Shown: positions 24,201 to 33,958, counted from the first letter of the stretch. The stretch is DNA of 50,044 nt from Kiritimatiellia bacterium (GCA_017962315.1 JAGCVN010000030.1:1-50044), one strand, 5' to 3'. A program made the numbers and translations. The notes: generated from the letters alone by a model not told the origin.

Positions 24201-26990
24201 ATGAAAACGATGACACGAGAAATCGACAAACTGGCCTGGGGGACGGACGCGGGCTTCTACCGCCTTCTGCCGGAAAAGGTCTGGATGCCCTCCAACGAGA
24301 CGGACGTACGGGAAATTCTTGCCCAGGCAAAAGGCAGCGGTAAATCCGTGACGTTCAGGGCCGCCGGAACCTCGCTTTCCGGACAGGCGGTCAGCGACGC
24401 CTGGCTCGTCGTCTGCGGCAAGCAGTGGGAACGGCACGAAGTCCTCGACGACGGACTCCGGATCCGCCTCCAGCCGGGTGTCGTCGGCGGGCGTGTCAAC
24501 GAAATCCTCCGTCCCTACGGGAGGCGATTCACGCCCGACCCTGCCTCGCTGAACAGCGCAATGGTCGGGGGAATCGTAATGAACAACGCCTCCGGGATGA
24601 GCTGCGGCGTCCACGCCAACAGTTACCGGATGCTGGAATCCGTCAGGATCGTCCTGACGGACGGTACCGTACTCGACACGGGCGACGCCGAGTCGCGTGC
24701 GGCCTTTGCCGTCTCGCACGAGGCGTTTGTCAAACGACTACTCGCCCTGCGCGATCGCGTCCGCGCCGATGCGGAACTGTCAGCCCGCATCCGCCGCAAG
24801 TACGCGATCAAAAACGTGACCGGGTTGACGATTCTGCCGTTCGTGGAGTTCGAGGATCCGTTCGAGATCATCGCGCACTTGATTCCGGGAAGCGAAGGCA
24901 CCCTCGCATTTCTCTCGGAGATCACCTTCCGAACGGGTGAAATCGCGGTACATTCCGAATCCGCGCTGTTGCTCTTCCCGACAGCGCACGCGGCTTGTGA
25001 AGCGGTTCCCGCGTTGAAGGCGACCGACGCGCCTTGCGCGACGGAATTCTTCGATCGCCGCGCCATGCGCGCCGTGGAGAGCGAGTTCCCCGAACTCGCC
25101 GGACTGCCCGAAACCGCCGGTGCGCTGCTCGTCAAAATCGAAGCGCGGGACGAGGCGGGACTCAGCCGGAAACGCGAGGCCGTCATGCACGCGCTCGAAC
25201 GGTTCACACTCGCCGCTCCAGCCGCCTTCACCGCCGATCCCGCCTTGACCGCCCGCTATTGGGCGATGCGCAGCGGCATCTTCCCGGCGGTCGGCGGGAC
25301 ACGCGAAATCGGCACGACCTGCCTGATCGAAGACATCGCCGTTCCCGTGGCGCGGCTGGCGGAAGCCACGGATGACCTCCAGCGCCTTTTCGCCGCACAC
25401 GGTTATCCCGACGCGGTCATCTACGGACACGCCCTCGACGGAAACTGGCATTTCATCCTGAACCAACGGTTCGATTCGCCTGAGGCCGTCGCTCAATACG
25501 ACCGCATGATGCGCGACGTTGTCGCACTTGTGACGGAGAAATACGACGGCTCCCTGAAGGCGGAACACGGGACGGGACGCAACATGGCGCCGTTCGTGCG
25601 CCGCGAATGGGGCGACAAGGCGTATGCGTTGATGAAAGACGTAAAGGAGCTTTTCGATCCGGACGGGATCCTGAACCCCGGTGTAATTTTCAACGAGGAC
25701 GAAGGTTCATACGTCCGCAACCTTAAACCCCTTCCCCGACTCGACCCATTGGTTGACAAATGCATCGAATGTGGTTTCTGCGAAGTGCGGTGCGTCTCGC
25801 ACGGCTACGCGATGTCTTCCCGGCAGCGGATTGTCGTACAACGGGAGATCGCCCGCCTCATGCAGTTACCGGAACCGGAGGCGCGCCGTCGCGCAAACCG
25901 TTTGATCAAGGAATTCCGGCGTATCGGGAAAGACCTTTGCGCGGGCGACGGGCTTTGCGCGACAGCCTGTCCCGTCGGGATTAACACAGGGGAGCTTGTC
26001 CACGTGATCCGCGAACGGGAGCTATCCTTCCTTTCACGTCGAGGCGGGGAATTCTCAGCCCGGCACTTCGCGTTCACGGCGGGATGCGCGAAAGGCGCAC
26101 TTGGACTGGCCTCGTTCGCGCGACGTGTGCTCGGTGCGCGTGCGATGGCTTCGTTCTGCCGGTTCCTGCACCGGGCTTCCGCTGGAAGAATCCCGCTCTG
26201 GACACCGTCCACGCCGGGTATCGTGGACATCGCCGCCGTTTGCCGTCACGCCCAAGACACGACGTCGCAGTATTCGAAACACGCAGGGAAAGTCGTTTAC
26301 TTCCCTTCCTGCATCAACCAGCGCATGGGATGCCCTCCCGGCGAGAAACATCTCGTGGAAGAGACGGTGGAACTCCTCGCCAAGGCGGGATTCGAGACTG
26401 TTTTCCCGGAACGCATGGGGGACCTCTGTTGCGGTACGATTTGGGAATCAAAGGGGATGCCCGACCTCGCGGACAGGAAGACCGCCGAACTCGAATCCTC
26501 CCTGCGGAACGCTTCGGAGGAAGGGAAATGGCCGGTGCTGTGCGACCAAAGCCCCTGCCTACGGCGGTTGCGCGAGAAAATTCGCTGGCTAGACCTTTAT
26601 GAACCGGCGGAATTCATCGAAAAATTCGTGCTAGACCGGATCACGGTCACGCCCATCCAAGAATGTGTGGCGGTACACGTCACCTGTTCCATGCGCAAGA
26701 TGGGGCTGTCGGATTCCATCATCCGCGTCGCGAAGAAATGCGCCGCGAAGGTGGTCGTTCCGGACGAAATCGGCTGTTGCGCGTTCGCGGGCGACAAAGG
26801 GTTCACCCATCCCGGGCTCAACGCATGGGCGTTGCGAAAATTGCGCGGCGCGATCGAACAAAGCGGGGCGGTCAGCGGATACAGCAATTCGCGCACCTGC
26901 GAGATCGGCCTTGCAACCCATTCCGGCATCCCTTACAAAGGGATTGCCGCCCTGGTGAACCGTGCCGCCGCCCCGAAAGCGGGTTGTTGA
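24201..26990 (+). CDS. FAD- and Fe-S-binding D-lactate/2-hydroxyacid dehydrogenase
   Basis: A 929-aa fused dehydrogenase. Residues about 30-200 are the FAD-binding (PCMH/VAO-type) domain with FRAAGTSLSGQAV and LNSAMVGGIVMNNASGM. Residues 210-500 are the FAD-linked oxidase C-terminal domain (IEDIAVPV, YGHALDGNWHFIL, AEHGTGRNMAPF). Two 4Fe-4S motifs follow: CIECGFCEVRC near 520 and CAGDGLCATACP near 580. The C-terminus carries two CCG-type motifs, DLCCG near 742 and GCCAFAGDKG near 857. This is the architecture of cytochrome- or quinone-linked D-lactate dehydrogenases; D-2-hydroxyglutarate or glycolate are other possible substrates. AGGGGA precedes the ATG, 39 nt after the fucosidase stop, so co-transcription is likely. 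Confidence 0.88.
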   Translation: MKTMTREIDKLAWGTDAGFYRLLPEKVWMPSNETDVREILAQAKGSGKSVTFRAAGTSLSGQAVSDAWLVVCGKQWERHEVLDDGLRIRLQPGVVGGRVNEILRPYGRRFTPDPASLNSAMVGGIVMNNASGMSCGVHANSYRMLESVRIVLTDGTVLDTGDAESRAAFAVSHEAFVKRLLALRDRVRADAELSARIRRKYAIKNVTGLTILPFVEFEDPFEIIAHLIPGSEGTLAFLSEITFRTGEIAVHSESALLLFPTAHAACEAVPALKATDAPCATEFFDRRAMRAVESEFPELAGLPETAGALLVKIEARDEAGLSRKREAVMHALERFTLAAPAAFTADPALTARYWAMRSGIFPAVGGTREIGTTCLIEDIAVPVARLAEATDDLQRLFAAHGYPDAVIYGHALDGNWHFILNQRFDSPEAVAQYDRMMRDVVALVTEKYDGSLKAEHGTGRNMAPFVRREWGDKAYALMKDVKELFDPDGILNPGVIFNEDEGSYVRNLKPLPRLDPLVDKCIECGFCEVRCVSHGYAMSSRQRIVVQREIARLMQLPEPEARRRANRLIKEFRRIGKDLCAGDGLCATACPVGINTGELVHVIRERELSFLSRRGGEFSARHFAFTAGCAKGALGLASFARRVLGARAMASFCRFLHRASAGRIPLWTPSTPGIVDIAAVCRHAQDTTSQYSKHAGKVVYFPSCINQRMGCPPGEKHLVEETVELLAKAGFETVFPERMGDLCCGTIWESKGMPDLADRKTAELESSLRNASEEGKWPVLCDQSPCLRRLREKIRWLDLYEPAEFIEKFVLDRITVTPIQECVAVHVTCSMRKMGLSDSIIRVAKKCAAKVVVPDEIGCCAFAGDKGFTHPGLNAWALRKLRGAIEQSGAVSGYSNSRTCEIGLATHSGIPYKGIAALVNRAAAPKAGC

Positions 26991-27068
26991 CGGTCTCCGC
27001 TTCCCCGGAGTTAACCGTGTCCATGTTTTTGGTTTGATGCGCCCGCTTCAAAAAATCACGGTTTGCGC

Positions 27069-27097
27069 TTGATTCCGGGCTTGTTCCGGGGTATCAT
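27069..27097 (+). promoter_or_regulatory. Promoter of fba
   Basis: TTGATT (27069-27074), a 17-bp spacer, and TATCAT (27092-27097). The leader to the ATG at 27173 is about 68 nt. A weak hairpin (27000 region) separates it from the upstream dehydrogenase. Confidence 0.7.
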
Positions 27098-27172
27098 AAT
27101 TGCATTCGTTTTTGGACGGAACCCTGTCGGTTCAGGTTGCCTCCGTTCGGACGTTTTACTGGAGTTAGGGAA

Positions 27173-28126
27173 ATGATTGTCACGACCAAAGAGCTTTTCA
27201 AGCACGCCTACGGCAAGTATGCCATCGGTGCGTATAACATCAACAACCTCGAACAGACGATGGGGCTTTTCGAAGGTAACGTCCGCAGCAAGGCCCCCTT
27301 CATCGTGCAGCTTTCCAAGGGGGCGCGCAAATACACCCACAAGCTGATGCTCGAAGCGATGATGAAGACCGCCAGCGAGATTTTCCCCGATGCCATTTTC
27401 GCCGTCCACCTGGACCACGGCGATGAAGAGACCTGCATGGATTGCATCGCCTCCGGAGTCTATTCCTCCGTCATGATCGACGCCTCGGCCTTCCCCTACG
27501 AGAAGAACGTCGAAATCACCAAGCGCGTCGTGGACGCCGCCCACGCCAAGGGCATCGTCGTCGAGGCCGAACTCGGCCAGCTCAAGGGCGTCGAAGAGGA
27601 CGTCAAGGCGGCCGAACACGTCTACACGAAGCCCGAAGAGGTCGAAGATTTCGTCTCCAAGACCGGGTGCGACTCCCTCGCCTGCGCGATCGGCACCTCC
27701 CACGGCGCATTCAAGTTCTCCGGCGACCAGAAGCTGCGCTACGACATTCTCGAAGAGGTGCAGCGCCGCCTCCCCGGATTCCCGCTGGTGATGCACGGTT
27801 CCTCGTCCGTCCCTCCGGGCGAAGTCGCCCGCATCAACGCGGCCGGCGGTGCGATCAACGGTGCCAAGGGCGTTGACGCCACACAGTTCCTCGGTGCCGC
27901 GAAGCGCGGTGTCACAAAGATCAACATCGACACAGACGGCCGCCTCGTCTGGACCCGCGTTCACCGCGAGTTCTTCCGCGACCAGCCCGCGAAGTTCGAC
28001 CTGCGCGATCCCGGCAAGATCTTCATGAAGGAATACGCGGACTTCATTTACGAAAAGAACTGCCTGCTCGGTTCCGTCTACCAGGCGGACGCCGTACGCG
28101 AGGCGATTCTCGCCGCGAAGAAGTAG
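27173..28126 (+). CDS. fba: Class II fructose-bisphosphate aldolase
   Basis: A 317-aa zinc-dependent aldolase that cleaves fructose 1,6-bisphosphate to dihydroxyacetone phosphate and glyceraldehyde 3-phosphate. It shows IGAYNINNLEQTMG near 18, the zinc and catalytic segment HLDHGDEETCMD near 80, ASAFPYEKNVEITK near 107, EAELGQLKGVEED near 135, GTSHGAFKF near 175, MHGSSSVPPGE near 207, and KINIDTDGRL near 250. The start at 27173 has a GGAG upstream and gives the standard N-terminus; an in-frame ATG at 27137 would add 12 residues not typical of the family. The gene has its own promoter and a strong terminator. Codon choice is highly biased (C-ending), as expected for an abundant enzyme. Confidence 0.93.
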   Translation: MIVTTKELFKHAYGKYAIGAYNINNLEQTMGLFEGNVRSKAPFIVQLSKGARKYTHKLMLEAMMKTASEIFPDAIFAVHLDHGDEETCMDCIASGVYSSVMIDASAFPYEKNVEITKRVVDAAHAKGIVVEAELGQLKGVEEDVKAAEHVYTKPEEVEDFVSKTGCDSLACAIGTSHGAFKFSGDQKLRYDILEEVQRRLPGFPLVMHGSSSVPPGEVARINAAGGAINGAKGVDATQFLGAAKRGVTKINIDTDGRLVWTRVHREFFRDQPAKFDLRDPGKIFMKEYADFIYEKNCLLGSVYQADAVREAILAAKK

Positions 28127-28144
28127 CCCTTCCCGGGTTTTAGG

Positions 28145-28175
28145 CGGGGGCGGTTTTCCAGCCGCCCCCGTTTTC
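28145..28175 (+). terminator. Intrinsic terminator of fba
   Basis: CGGGGGCGG (28145-28153) pairs with CCGCCCCCG (28162-28170) around an 8-nt loop, followed by TTTTC. It ends only 14 nt before the ccsA start codon. Confidence 0.85.
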
Positions 28176-28188
28176 GTAGGGAGGTTTC

Positions 28189-28980
28189 ATGGCGCTGAAA
28201 TTCACGATACAGGGGGCTTTGATCTACGCCACACTGGCTTTTTTCATCGCGACTTTCATCGCGGCTTTGTTGTCGCGGAAAGCGTCCGTGTTCTCCCGCG
28301 TTTTCTGGTTTGGCGGATTCCTCGCCGCACTCGCCTCCCTCGTCTGGCGGGCCATCGCCTCCGGACACGCCCCCATGCAGAACCTTTTCGAGTTCTTTCT
28401 CTGCATGGCGGCAGTCCTCTGGCCGCTCTCCTTTTTCGCGAAACGCCGCAGCGGAATCGATACGACCGTTACCGATGCCATTCTCGGAGTCCTCATCCTT
28501 TTCCCGGCGGGATTCGTATTCGACGAGGGTATCCGCTTGCTTCCACCCGCGTTGCAGAGTCCCCTTTTCGTTCCGCATGTGGGAAGTTACATCGCGGCTT
28601 ACGTTCTCCTGGCGCGCGCGACCTTCCTCGCGTTACCGCTTTGGTCGGCCGAGCTTCCGGAGAACGAGCGCGTGCGCCGCGACGCCGCCGTCCGTGAAAT
28701 GGTCGCCGTCGGTTTCTGTTTCCTTACGGCGGGGCTTCTTCTCGGTTCGGTCTGGGGGCAGTACTGCTGGGGACACTTCTGGGCGTGGGATCCGAAGGAG
28801 ATGGCCTCGCTGGCAACGTGGTTCGTGTATGCGGCCTATTTCCATGTCCGGCTTCGGAACGGTTTGTCACATCCCCGTCTTTCTGTTTTGCTTCTCGTCA
28901 CCGGAATCGTTTTCATCCTGTTTACGCTGACGTGGATCAACATCTCACGACTTTTTAGCGGAATGCACACCTACGCATAA
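28189..28980 (+). CDS. ccsA: CcsA/ResC-type cytochrome c assembly protein
   Basis: A 263-aa polytopic membrane protein with about eight hydrophobic segments. The haem-handling tryptophan-rich WWD motif is clear near residue 189 (WGQYCWGHFWAWDPKE), with LATWFVYAAYFHVRL after it. The family presents haem for attachment to periplasmic c-type cytochromes, usually with CcsB/ResB, which is not in this window. The length agrees with the family's short form. AGGGAGG is just upstream of the ATG. No separate promoter is visible behind the fba terminator, so expression may rely on readthrough or on a promoter that overlaps the hairpin. Confidence 0.88.
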   Translation: MALKFTIQGALIYATLAFFIATFIAALLSRKASVFSRVFWFGGFLAALASLVWRAIASGHAPMQNLFEFFLCMAAVLWPLSFFAKRRSGIDTTVTDAILGVLILFPAGFVFDEGIRLLPPALQSPLFVPHVGSYIAAYVLLARATFLALPLWSAELPENERVRRDAAVREMVAVGFCFLTAGLLLGSVWGQYCWGHFWAWDPKEMASLATWFVYAAYFHVRLRNGLSHPRLSVLLLVTGIVFILFTLTWINISRLFSGMHTYA

Positions 28981-28985
28981 TTGCC

Positions 28986-30125
28986 ATGCGCGTTTCCTTC
29001 TTCCATCTCATCCCGTTCCTTCTCCCGCTTCAGCTTGCCTTCGCCCAGGGCATGGATGTCGGGGGCAATGCGCCTTTCCGACTGCCCAGGCACGTCCAAG
29101 CCGCCGTCGGCTGCACCAACTACCTCTGGACGGGAAGCCAGCTATCGTTTACCCATTCGACGAATTCGCTTGTTTTCTATCCGGGGCGCAAGCGGTGCGA
29201 GGTTAACGGCGTGACGGTCTGGCTGAACACGGAACCGACCGGAAACGTGAATGACGCAACCTGGCAGATGGCGGGAATCGATCTCGACCTCGTGAACATC
29301 GGCATCCTGAAACCTGTCCCCGCCGCAAAACGCCGCCGTTTGACCGTCTTAATCGATCCGGGACACGGTGGAACGGACAGCGGCGCGCTTTCCTGCGACG
29401 GCACGATGTACGAGAAAGACCTGACCCTCGCCGTCGCCCGCCGCGTCGGAAATCTTCTTTCGACAAACGGATTCAACGTCTGTTACACGCGGACAAACGA
29501 TGTCGAAGTCACCCTGCAAGACCGCGTCCAGCGGGCCACGCGCGTCAAGGCGGATTTCTACGTCAGTCTGCACGCCAATCACGCGAACAATCCGCAGGCC
29601 GCAGGTGTCGAGACCTACGTGCTTCCCTCAAGCGGGTTCGGCGGTACGCCGGACGGCAGCCGCATCCGCGGCTGGCAGGTGGGCAACAGGAACGATTACG
29701 CGAACCTTTTGCTTGGGTACTGGATTCAGCGCAACCTCTGTTCCTCGCAACGCATCGACCGGGGCGTGAAGCGCCAATCCTACTACGTCCTTCGGGGAAC
29801 GGCGTGCCCCGCCGTGCTGATCGAAATCGGGTTCTTGTCGAACCCCACCGAATCGGGTGCCATGCGTACCGCCGTCTGGCGCAACACGTGCGCCCGTTCC
29901 ATCGCGGCGGGCATCTGCGACTACGCGGTACGCGCCGATTCCCTCTCCGGGCTTGTCGCCGTAAAACGGAAAGCGGATCAGGAGGCGAACGAACGCTGGC
30001 GGAAAAAACTGGCGGAAATGGCGAAGAGCAAACTTCCCGCGGACACCGCCACAAACACCCCGCCCGCCGCCGTCAAGGACGGAACCGCGGTAGACGACCC
30101 CGAAGAAGAACCTCCTACGCATTAG
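28986..30125 (+). CDS. N-acetylmuramoyl-L-alanine amidase (Amidase_3), secreted
   Basis: A 379-aa zinc amidase that cleaves the peptide stem from peptidoglycan glycan chains. It has a signal peptide (FFHLIPFLLPLQLAFA). Residues 30-110 are an N-terminal region of unknown fold. The catalytic domain runs about 113-310: IDPGHGGTDSGA (zinc His) near 121, MYEKDLTL (zinc Glu) near 141, YVSLHANHANN (zinc His) near 192, and the catalytic Glu in AVLIEIGFLSNP near 277. A charged Lys/Glu helix and a Pro/Thr-rich tail close the protein. It starts 6 nt after the ccsA stop without an evident Shine-Dalgarno, so translation may be coupled. Confidence 0.9.
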   Translation: MRVSFFHLIPFLLPLQLAFAQGMDVGGNAPFRLPRHVQAAVGCTNYLWTGSQLSFTHSTNSLVFYPGRKRCEVNGVTVWLNTEPTGNVNDATWQMAGIDLDLVNIGILKPVPAAKRRRLTVLIDPGHGGTDSGALSCDGTMYEKDLTLAVARRVGNLLSTNGFNVCYTRTNDVEVTLQDRVQRATRVKADFYVSLHANHANNPQAAGVETYVLPSSGFGGTPDGSRIRGWQVGNRNDYANLLLGYWIQRNLCSSQRIDRGVKRQSYYVLRGTACPAVLIEIGFLSNPTESGAMRTAVWRNTCARSIAAGICDYAVRADSLSGLVAVKRKADQEANERWRKKLAEMAKSKLPADTATNTPPAAVKDGTAVDDPEEEPPTH

Positions 30126-30132
30126 ACAAACC

Positions 30133-32148
30133 ATGAAAACCAATTCCCTCCTTTTGTCGGTCATTTCCCTGTTTCTGTTCTCCGCCTCTCACGCGGCGGA
30201 CGGGCTGTGGTTGATGCAGGAACGGTTTCCGCGCCACCAGATGTTGCGCGCACGTTTCGTGCAGGCGGTGCGCAGCGGCGAGACGGAAGAAATGGAACGC
30301 CTTTGCCGTGAAGGTGTCGAACTTCTCCCGGAGGATCCTACATGGCGGTACAATCTGGCCTGTTCCCTCGCCTACCTCGCCGACAAAACCGAATCGCTGA
30401 ACGAGCTGGAAAAGGCGATTGAGCTCGGATTCGACGACCGCAAAAAAATCGAGGCGGATTCTGATCTGAAAGCCCTGGCGCAACACCCGCGTTTCGCCCG
30501 GCTTCTTGAGAAAGCGGATCAACACCGTGCGTCCAGGCAGAGACCTTTGACCGTCGTGGCGGGACATCCGCTCACCCTCACGCCTTCCAACACGGTCTGG
30601 AATTTCGAAACCGCCTGTTATCAAGCCGTCTTCCGGATTCTTCCGTACATTGCCGGAACGAACGCCCCCGCCTACAACGGGCCGTGTGCAGAATCCGTCC
30701 GCGCCTGGCTCGATACCAAAGCCGCCGCCGGAAACAGCGGCGACCTCTACGTCAACCGCGACGCTGGACACTCCCTGCTCGATGTTTCGAAGTTTCCCGG
30801 TCTCACCCCCGTCCTCTACGAAAAGGCGGCGCATAAAGCGTTCGTGGATGTCGGTCCGGCGAACACCCTCTTCCCCTACCCTGTAATCGGCAATTCTTCG
30901 ACCTCGCTCACCGAAGGCCCGTTCTGGCGGAGCCTTACCCGGTCTCTCGTCGCAACCCCCTTCCGGGCACGTCTGGCCGCGCAGTTTTTCCTCAACAACC
31001 AATGCTGGATCTACCCGGCCCACAAGGATTTCACGCCGGATGCAGGCGACATTTTCTCGGCGAACCTTCCCTGCCTCGTAACCACGAAAGGTTCTTCCTT
31101 CATGGACAAACCTTTTCTTGAAGCCTTCGCCGCCGTCTCTGCCGCCTTCCGCCCGGAGGTGAAAAAAGCCCTGCTCGCCCGGAAATTGTACGCGGTCGCC
31201 CTCCAAGTGATTCTCCGCTCGACGCTCAAGACCGTGAAATCCGGCGGGGCGTACTACACAAGCGCAGCCCACCCCGTCGTCTTCGACGGACACGACCTCG
31301 ACCCCGAAGCGATGGTACGCATGGCGCATGAGATGACGTTGCAGGATTTGCCTTCCTTCGCCATGATCCGGATGCTCCGGGAATCTCCGGCGAAGCCGGG
31401 CGTCGCGTACTTCGACCTCGGCGGCGAAGCCCTGGCCGATACCGGGCTGTGCGTGGCGCGTGTGGCACGGAATGTTTTCCAGAACGAACGCAAGTCCGTA
31501 CTCGCTGCGTCCGTCCCGGGCAAGCCAGACGCGAAATTCCGCTGGGTCGTGCTGCAGGGGGATCCGGCGAAAATCGTGATCAAACCGCTGGACGCCCGGG
31601 CCAGCCAAGTCGAAATCCTCGTTCAACACCACGGCCGCTTCCGCCCGAAGGGAGAGGACGGCCTTCCCGCGGGCTACATTACGAGTCGCGTTGACATCGG
31701 ATGTTTCCTCGACACGGCATCGAAAGTCCCTTCCCTGCCAGCGATGTACTGTGTCTATGCGCTTCCAAACGAGACGCGCTGTTACCGGCCCGACGGGAAA
31801 ATCCTCTCCGTCGATTATACGAATCCACACCATTTCTATGCCGACCCTACGCTCACACTTGCAAAGGGATGGAAAGACATCTACTCCTACACGGAGTCGG
31901 GTGAATGCATCGGCTGGATCCGTGTGCAAGGGGAACACAAGCAGCACTTCACGGCAGACGGATACCGCGTACTCGACACCGACCGTCAGGGACGCGCGTG
32001 CAAGGCGGTCGAAGTCCGTTACCAGGCGCAAAGGAACGGGCCCGGCAACCTCCCCCCCGTCCTCGCTTGCGAAGACGGCACGCGGCATTTCCTCTACACG
32101 TACAAAGATGAACACGACAAACGCGGTTCTGTTTCGCCTGCCCCTTGA
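30133..32148 (+). CDS. Secreted protein of unknown function with N-terminal TPR-like repeats
   Basis: A 671-aa protein with a signal peptide (LLLSVISLFLFSASHA). Residues about 35-130 contain TPR-like helices (TWRYNLACSLAYLADKTES, then ELGFDDRKKIEADSDLKAL), the pattern of a C-terminal TPR cap. Residues 140-660 match nothing I recognise: mixed alpha/beta with scattered cysteines (about eight) and motifs such as CWIYPAHKDFTPDAGDIFSA and GGAYYTSAAHPVVFDGHD. No catalytic motif can be named. It begins 7 nt after the amidase stop, with no clear Shine-Dalgarno, so the two are probably one transcript. A cell-wall or envelope role is suggested only by that neighbour. Confidence 0.7.
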   Translation: MKTNSLLLSVISLFLFSASHAADGLWLMQERFPRHQMLRARFVQAVRSGETEEMERLCREGVELLPEDPTWRYNLACSLAYLADKTESLNELEKAIELGFDDRKKIEADSDLKALAQHPRFARLLEKADQHRASRQRPLTVVAGHPLTLTPSNTVWNFETACYQAVFRILPYIAGTNAPAYNGPCAESVRAWLDTKAAAGNSGDLYVNRDAGHSLLDVSKFPGLTPVLYEKAAHKAFVDVGPANTLFPYPVIGNSSTSLTEGPFWRSLTRSLVATPFRARLAAQFFLNNQCWIYPAHKDFTPDAGDIFSANLPCLVTTKGSSFMDKPFLEAFAAVSAAFRPEVKKALLARKLYAVALQVILRSTLKTVKSGGAYYTSAAHPVVFDGHDLDPEAMVRMAHEMTLQDLPSFAMIRMLRESPAKPGVAYFDLGGEALADTGLCVARVARNVFQNERKSVLAASVPGKPDAKFRWVVLQGDPAKIVIKPLDARASQVEILVQHHGRFRPKGEDGLPAGYITSRVDIGCFLDTASKVPSLPAMYCVYALPNETRCYRPDGKILSVDYTNPHHFYADPTLTLAKGWKDIYSYTESGECIGWIRVQGEHKQHFTADGYRVLDTDRQGRACKAVEVRYQAQRNGPGNLPPVLACEDGTRHFLYTYKDEHDKRGSVSPAP

Positions 32149-32175
32149 CCCTCACCTGAACAGGAAGCCTCTCTT

Positions 32176-33033
32176 ATGAACGAACTGAACGAAACCCAGG
32201 ATTTCCGCGAGATACGGAAAGCGGCTTGTCTGACCATCGCAGGAAGCGACAGTGGCGGAAACGCCGGTGTCCAGGCGGATCTCCGGGCCTTCCACTGTTT
32301 CGGCGTACACGGATGCACCGTTTTCACCGCGCTTACAGCCCAGAACCCGTTCGGGGTGGATGCCGCGATCGCCGTATCGCCCGAATTCGTCCAACAGCAG
32401 CTTCAAGCCGTCCTTGAACCGTACACGATCAACGCGCTCAAGACGGGGATGCTGGCCACGGCAGAGGTGGCAGAAGCCGTTGCGGAAACACTCGCCCTCC
32501 ATCCCCGTATCACCAAGGTGGTCGATCCCGTGATGGTTGCGACAAGCGGCGCCCCCCTCTTGGAAGACGACGCGATTGCACTTGTCCGCGAGAAACTCCT
32601 TCCCGCCGCCTCGCTGATGACGCCGAACATCCCGGAGGCCGAGATCCTCGCGGATGGTAGTAAAATCGATTCATGGGACGGGATGGCGGGAACCGCGAAA
32701 CGGCTTGCGGATCGGTACGGATGCGCCGTCCTGCTGAAGGGCGGGCACGGTACGCTACCCGCACAAGACGCGCTCTTCGACGGGAAAACCCTGTACCGTA
32801 TTTCCACGCCTATCGTGGAAGATCCCATCTCCACGCACGGTACGGGATGTTCGCTCAGCGCCGCAATCGCGGCGTCCGCCGCCTGTGGAGACTCGTTGTT
32901 GGATGCCGTGATCGCCGGAAAGGCATACGTCTACGAAGCCATCCGGACTGGAATCCTTGTCGGGGAAGCCGCCTCCGTGATGGGCACGCCGAAGCGGATC
33001 CCGGTTGAGGATGTACGGGTCGAAACCTTCTAA
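32176..33033 (+). CDS. thiD: Hydroxymethylpyrimidine/phosphomethylpyrimidine kinase
   Basis: A 285-aa ribokinase-fold enzyme that phosphorylates HMP and HMP-P for thiamine synthesis or salvage. It shows ACLTIAGSDSGGNAGVQADL near 17, GVHGCTVFTALTAQN near 45, the substrate region KTGMLATAEVAEAV near 90, VVDPVMVATSGAPLL near 115, MTPNIPEAEIL near 145, LLKGGHG near 185, and the anion-hole GTGCSLSAAIAA near 222. AGGAAG lies 10 nt upstream. No TPP riboswitch is seen before it. It lies between the TPR protein and pyrD in the same direction, with gaps below 30 nt. Confidence 0.92.
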   Translation: MNELNETQDFREIRKAACLTIAGSDSGGNAGVQADLRAFHCFGVHGCTVFTALTAQNPFGVDAAIAVSPEFVQQQLQAVLEPYTINALKTGMLATAEVAEAVAETLALHPRITKVVDPVMVATSGAPLLEDDAIALVREKLLPAASLMTPNIPEAEILADGSKIDSWDGMAGTAKRLADRYGCAVLLKGGHGTLPAQDALFDGKTLYRISTPIVEDPISTHGTGCSLSAAIAASAACGDSLLDAVIAGKAYVYEAIRTGILVGEAASVMGTPKRIPVEDVRVETF

Positions 33034-33051
33034 CCCTGAAGAGGAGATGCC

Positions 33052-33954
33052 ATGAACCTTGCTGTAAACCTTGGCGGAATCAAGATGAAAAACCCCGTGA
33101 CCGTTGCCTCGGGAACGTTCGGATACGGGCAGGAATACGCTGACCTTGTGGATGTCCGCCGGCTTGGTGCGATCACGGTGAAGGGAATACGCCTCTGCCC
33201 CTGGCCGGGGAATCCCCTGCCCCGCCATGTCGAGGTGCCCGGCGGCATGATCAACGCGATCGGGCTGCAAGGACCGGGCGTGGACGGTTTCATAACCGAA
33301 GACATGCCTTTCCTGCGCAAATTACGCATCCCGGTGATCGTAAACATCTGGGGTACGAGCGTAGACGAATACGTGGAAGTCGCGAAACGACTGGACGGCG
33401 TGAAGGGGGTTTCCGGATTGGAGTTGAACGTCTCCTGCCCGAACGTCAAGCGAGGAGGGCACACCTTCGGGCAGAATCCCCGGACGCTTGCGCGGCTTGT
33501 CGCGGCCGTCCGCGCGGCGACACGGCTTCCGCTTCTCCCCAAACTCGCGCCGAACGTGCCGGACATCAAAGTTTTCGTCCGGGCCGCCCAGGAAGCCGGT
33601 GCGGATGCGATTTCTCTGATCAACACGATTCCCGCGATGGCGATCGACATTGACCGCCGTCGTCCCGTGCTGGCCAATAAATCCGGCGGACTCTCCGGGT
33701 TAGGCATCCACCCCGTCGCGGTGAAACTCGTTTGGGACGCGGCAGAGGCGGCGACCGTGCCGTTGCTGGCGATGGGCGGGGTGTTCGGACCGGAACAAGC
33801 CGTCGAACTGCTCGCCGCCGGCGCGACCGCCATCGCAGTGGGTACGGCGAACTTCATCGATCCGTCCACCTCGCTCCGCGTAATCGATGGAATCGCCGCT
33901 TACATGGAGAAACACGGCATGAAGCGCGTCCGCGACATTCCGCTTGCGCGTTGA
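33052..33954 (+). CDS. pyrD: Dihydroorotate dehydrogenase, class 1B catalytic subunit
   Basis: A 300-aa flavoenzyme that oxidises dihydroorotate to orotate in pyrimidine synthesis. It shows NPVTVASGTFGYGQEY near 15, ITVKGIRLCPWPGNP near 42, NAIGLQGPG near 68, the catalytic cysteine in LNVSCPNVKRGG near 123, LPLLPKLAPNVPDIK near 160, SLINTIPAMAID near 188, ANKSGGLSGLGI near 204, and GMGGVFGPEQA near 242. The catalytic Cys (not Ser) makes it class 1; NAD-linked 1B types need a PyrK partner, which is not visible here. GAGGAG precedes the ATG, 18 nt after thiD. The stop is 4 nt from the convergent relic. Confidence 0.92.
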   Translation: MNLAVNLGGIKMKNPVTVASGTFGYGQEYADLVDVRRLGAITVKGIRLCPWPGNPLPRHVEVPGGMINAIGLQGPGVDGFITEDMPFLRKLRIPVIVNIWGTSVDEYVEVAKRLDGVKGVSGLELNVSCPNVKRGGHTFGQNPRTLARLVAAVRAATRLPLLPKLAPNVPDIKVFVRAAQEAGADAISLINTIPAMAIDIDRRRPVLANKSGGLSGLGIHPVAVKLVWDAAEAATVPLLAMGGVFGPEQAVELLAAGATAIAVGTANFIDPSTSLRVIDGIAAYMEKHGMKRVRDIPLAR

Positions 33955-33958
33955 CCCG

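Noticed and set aside
26990-27026. Terminator after the D-lactate dehydrogenase gene
   Set aside because: The inverted segments (ACGGT CTCCG / CGGAG TTA ACCGT) are interrupted by a bulge and the T-run is displaced, so I do not list it as a terminator.
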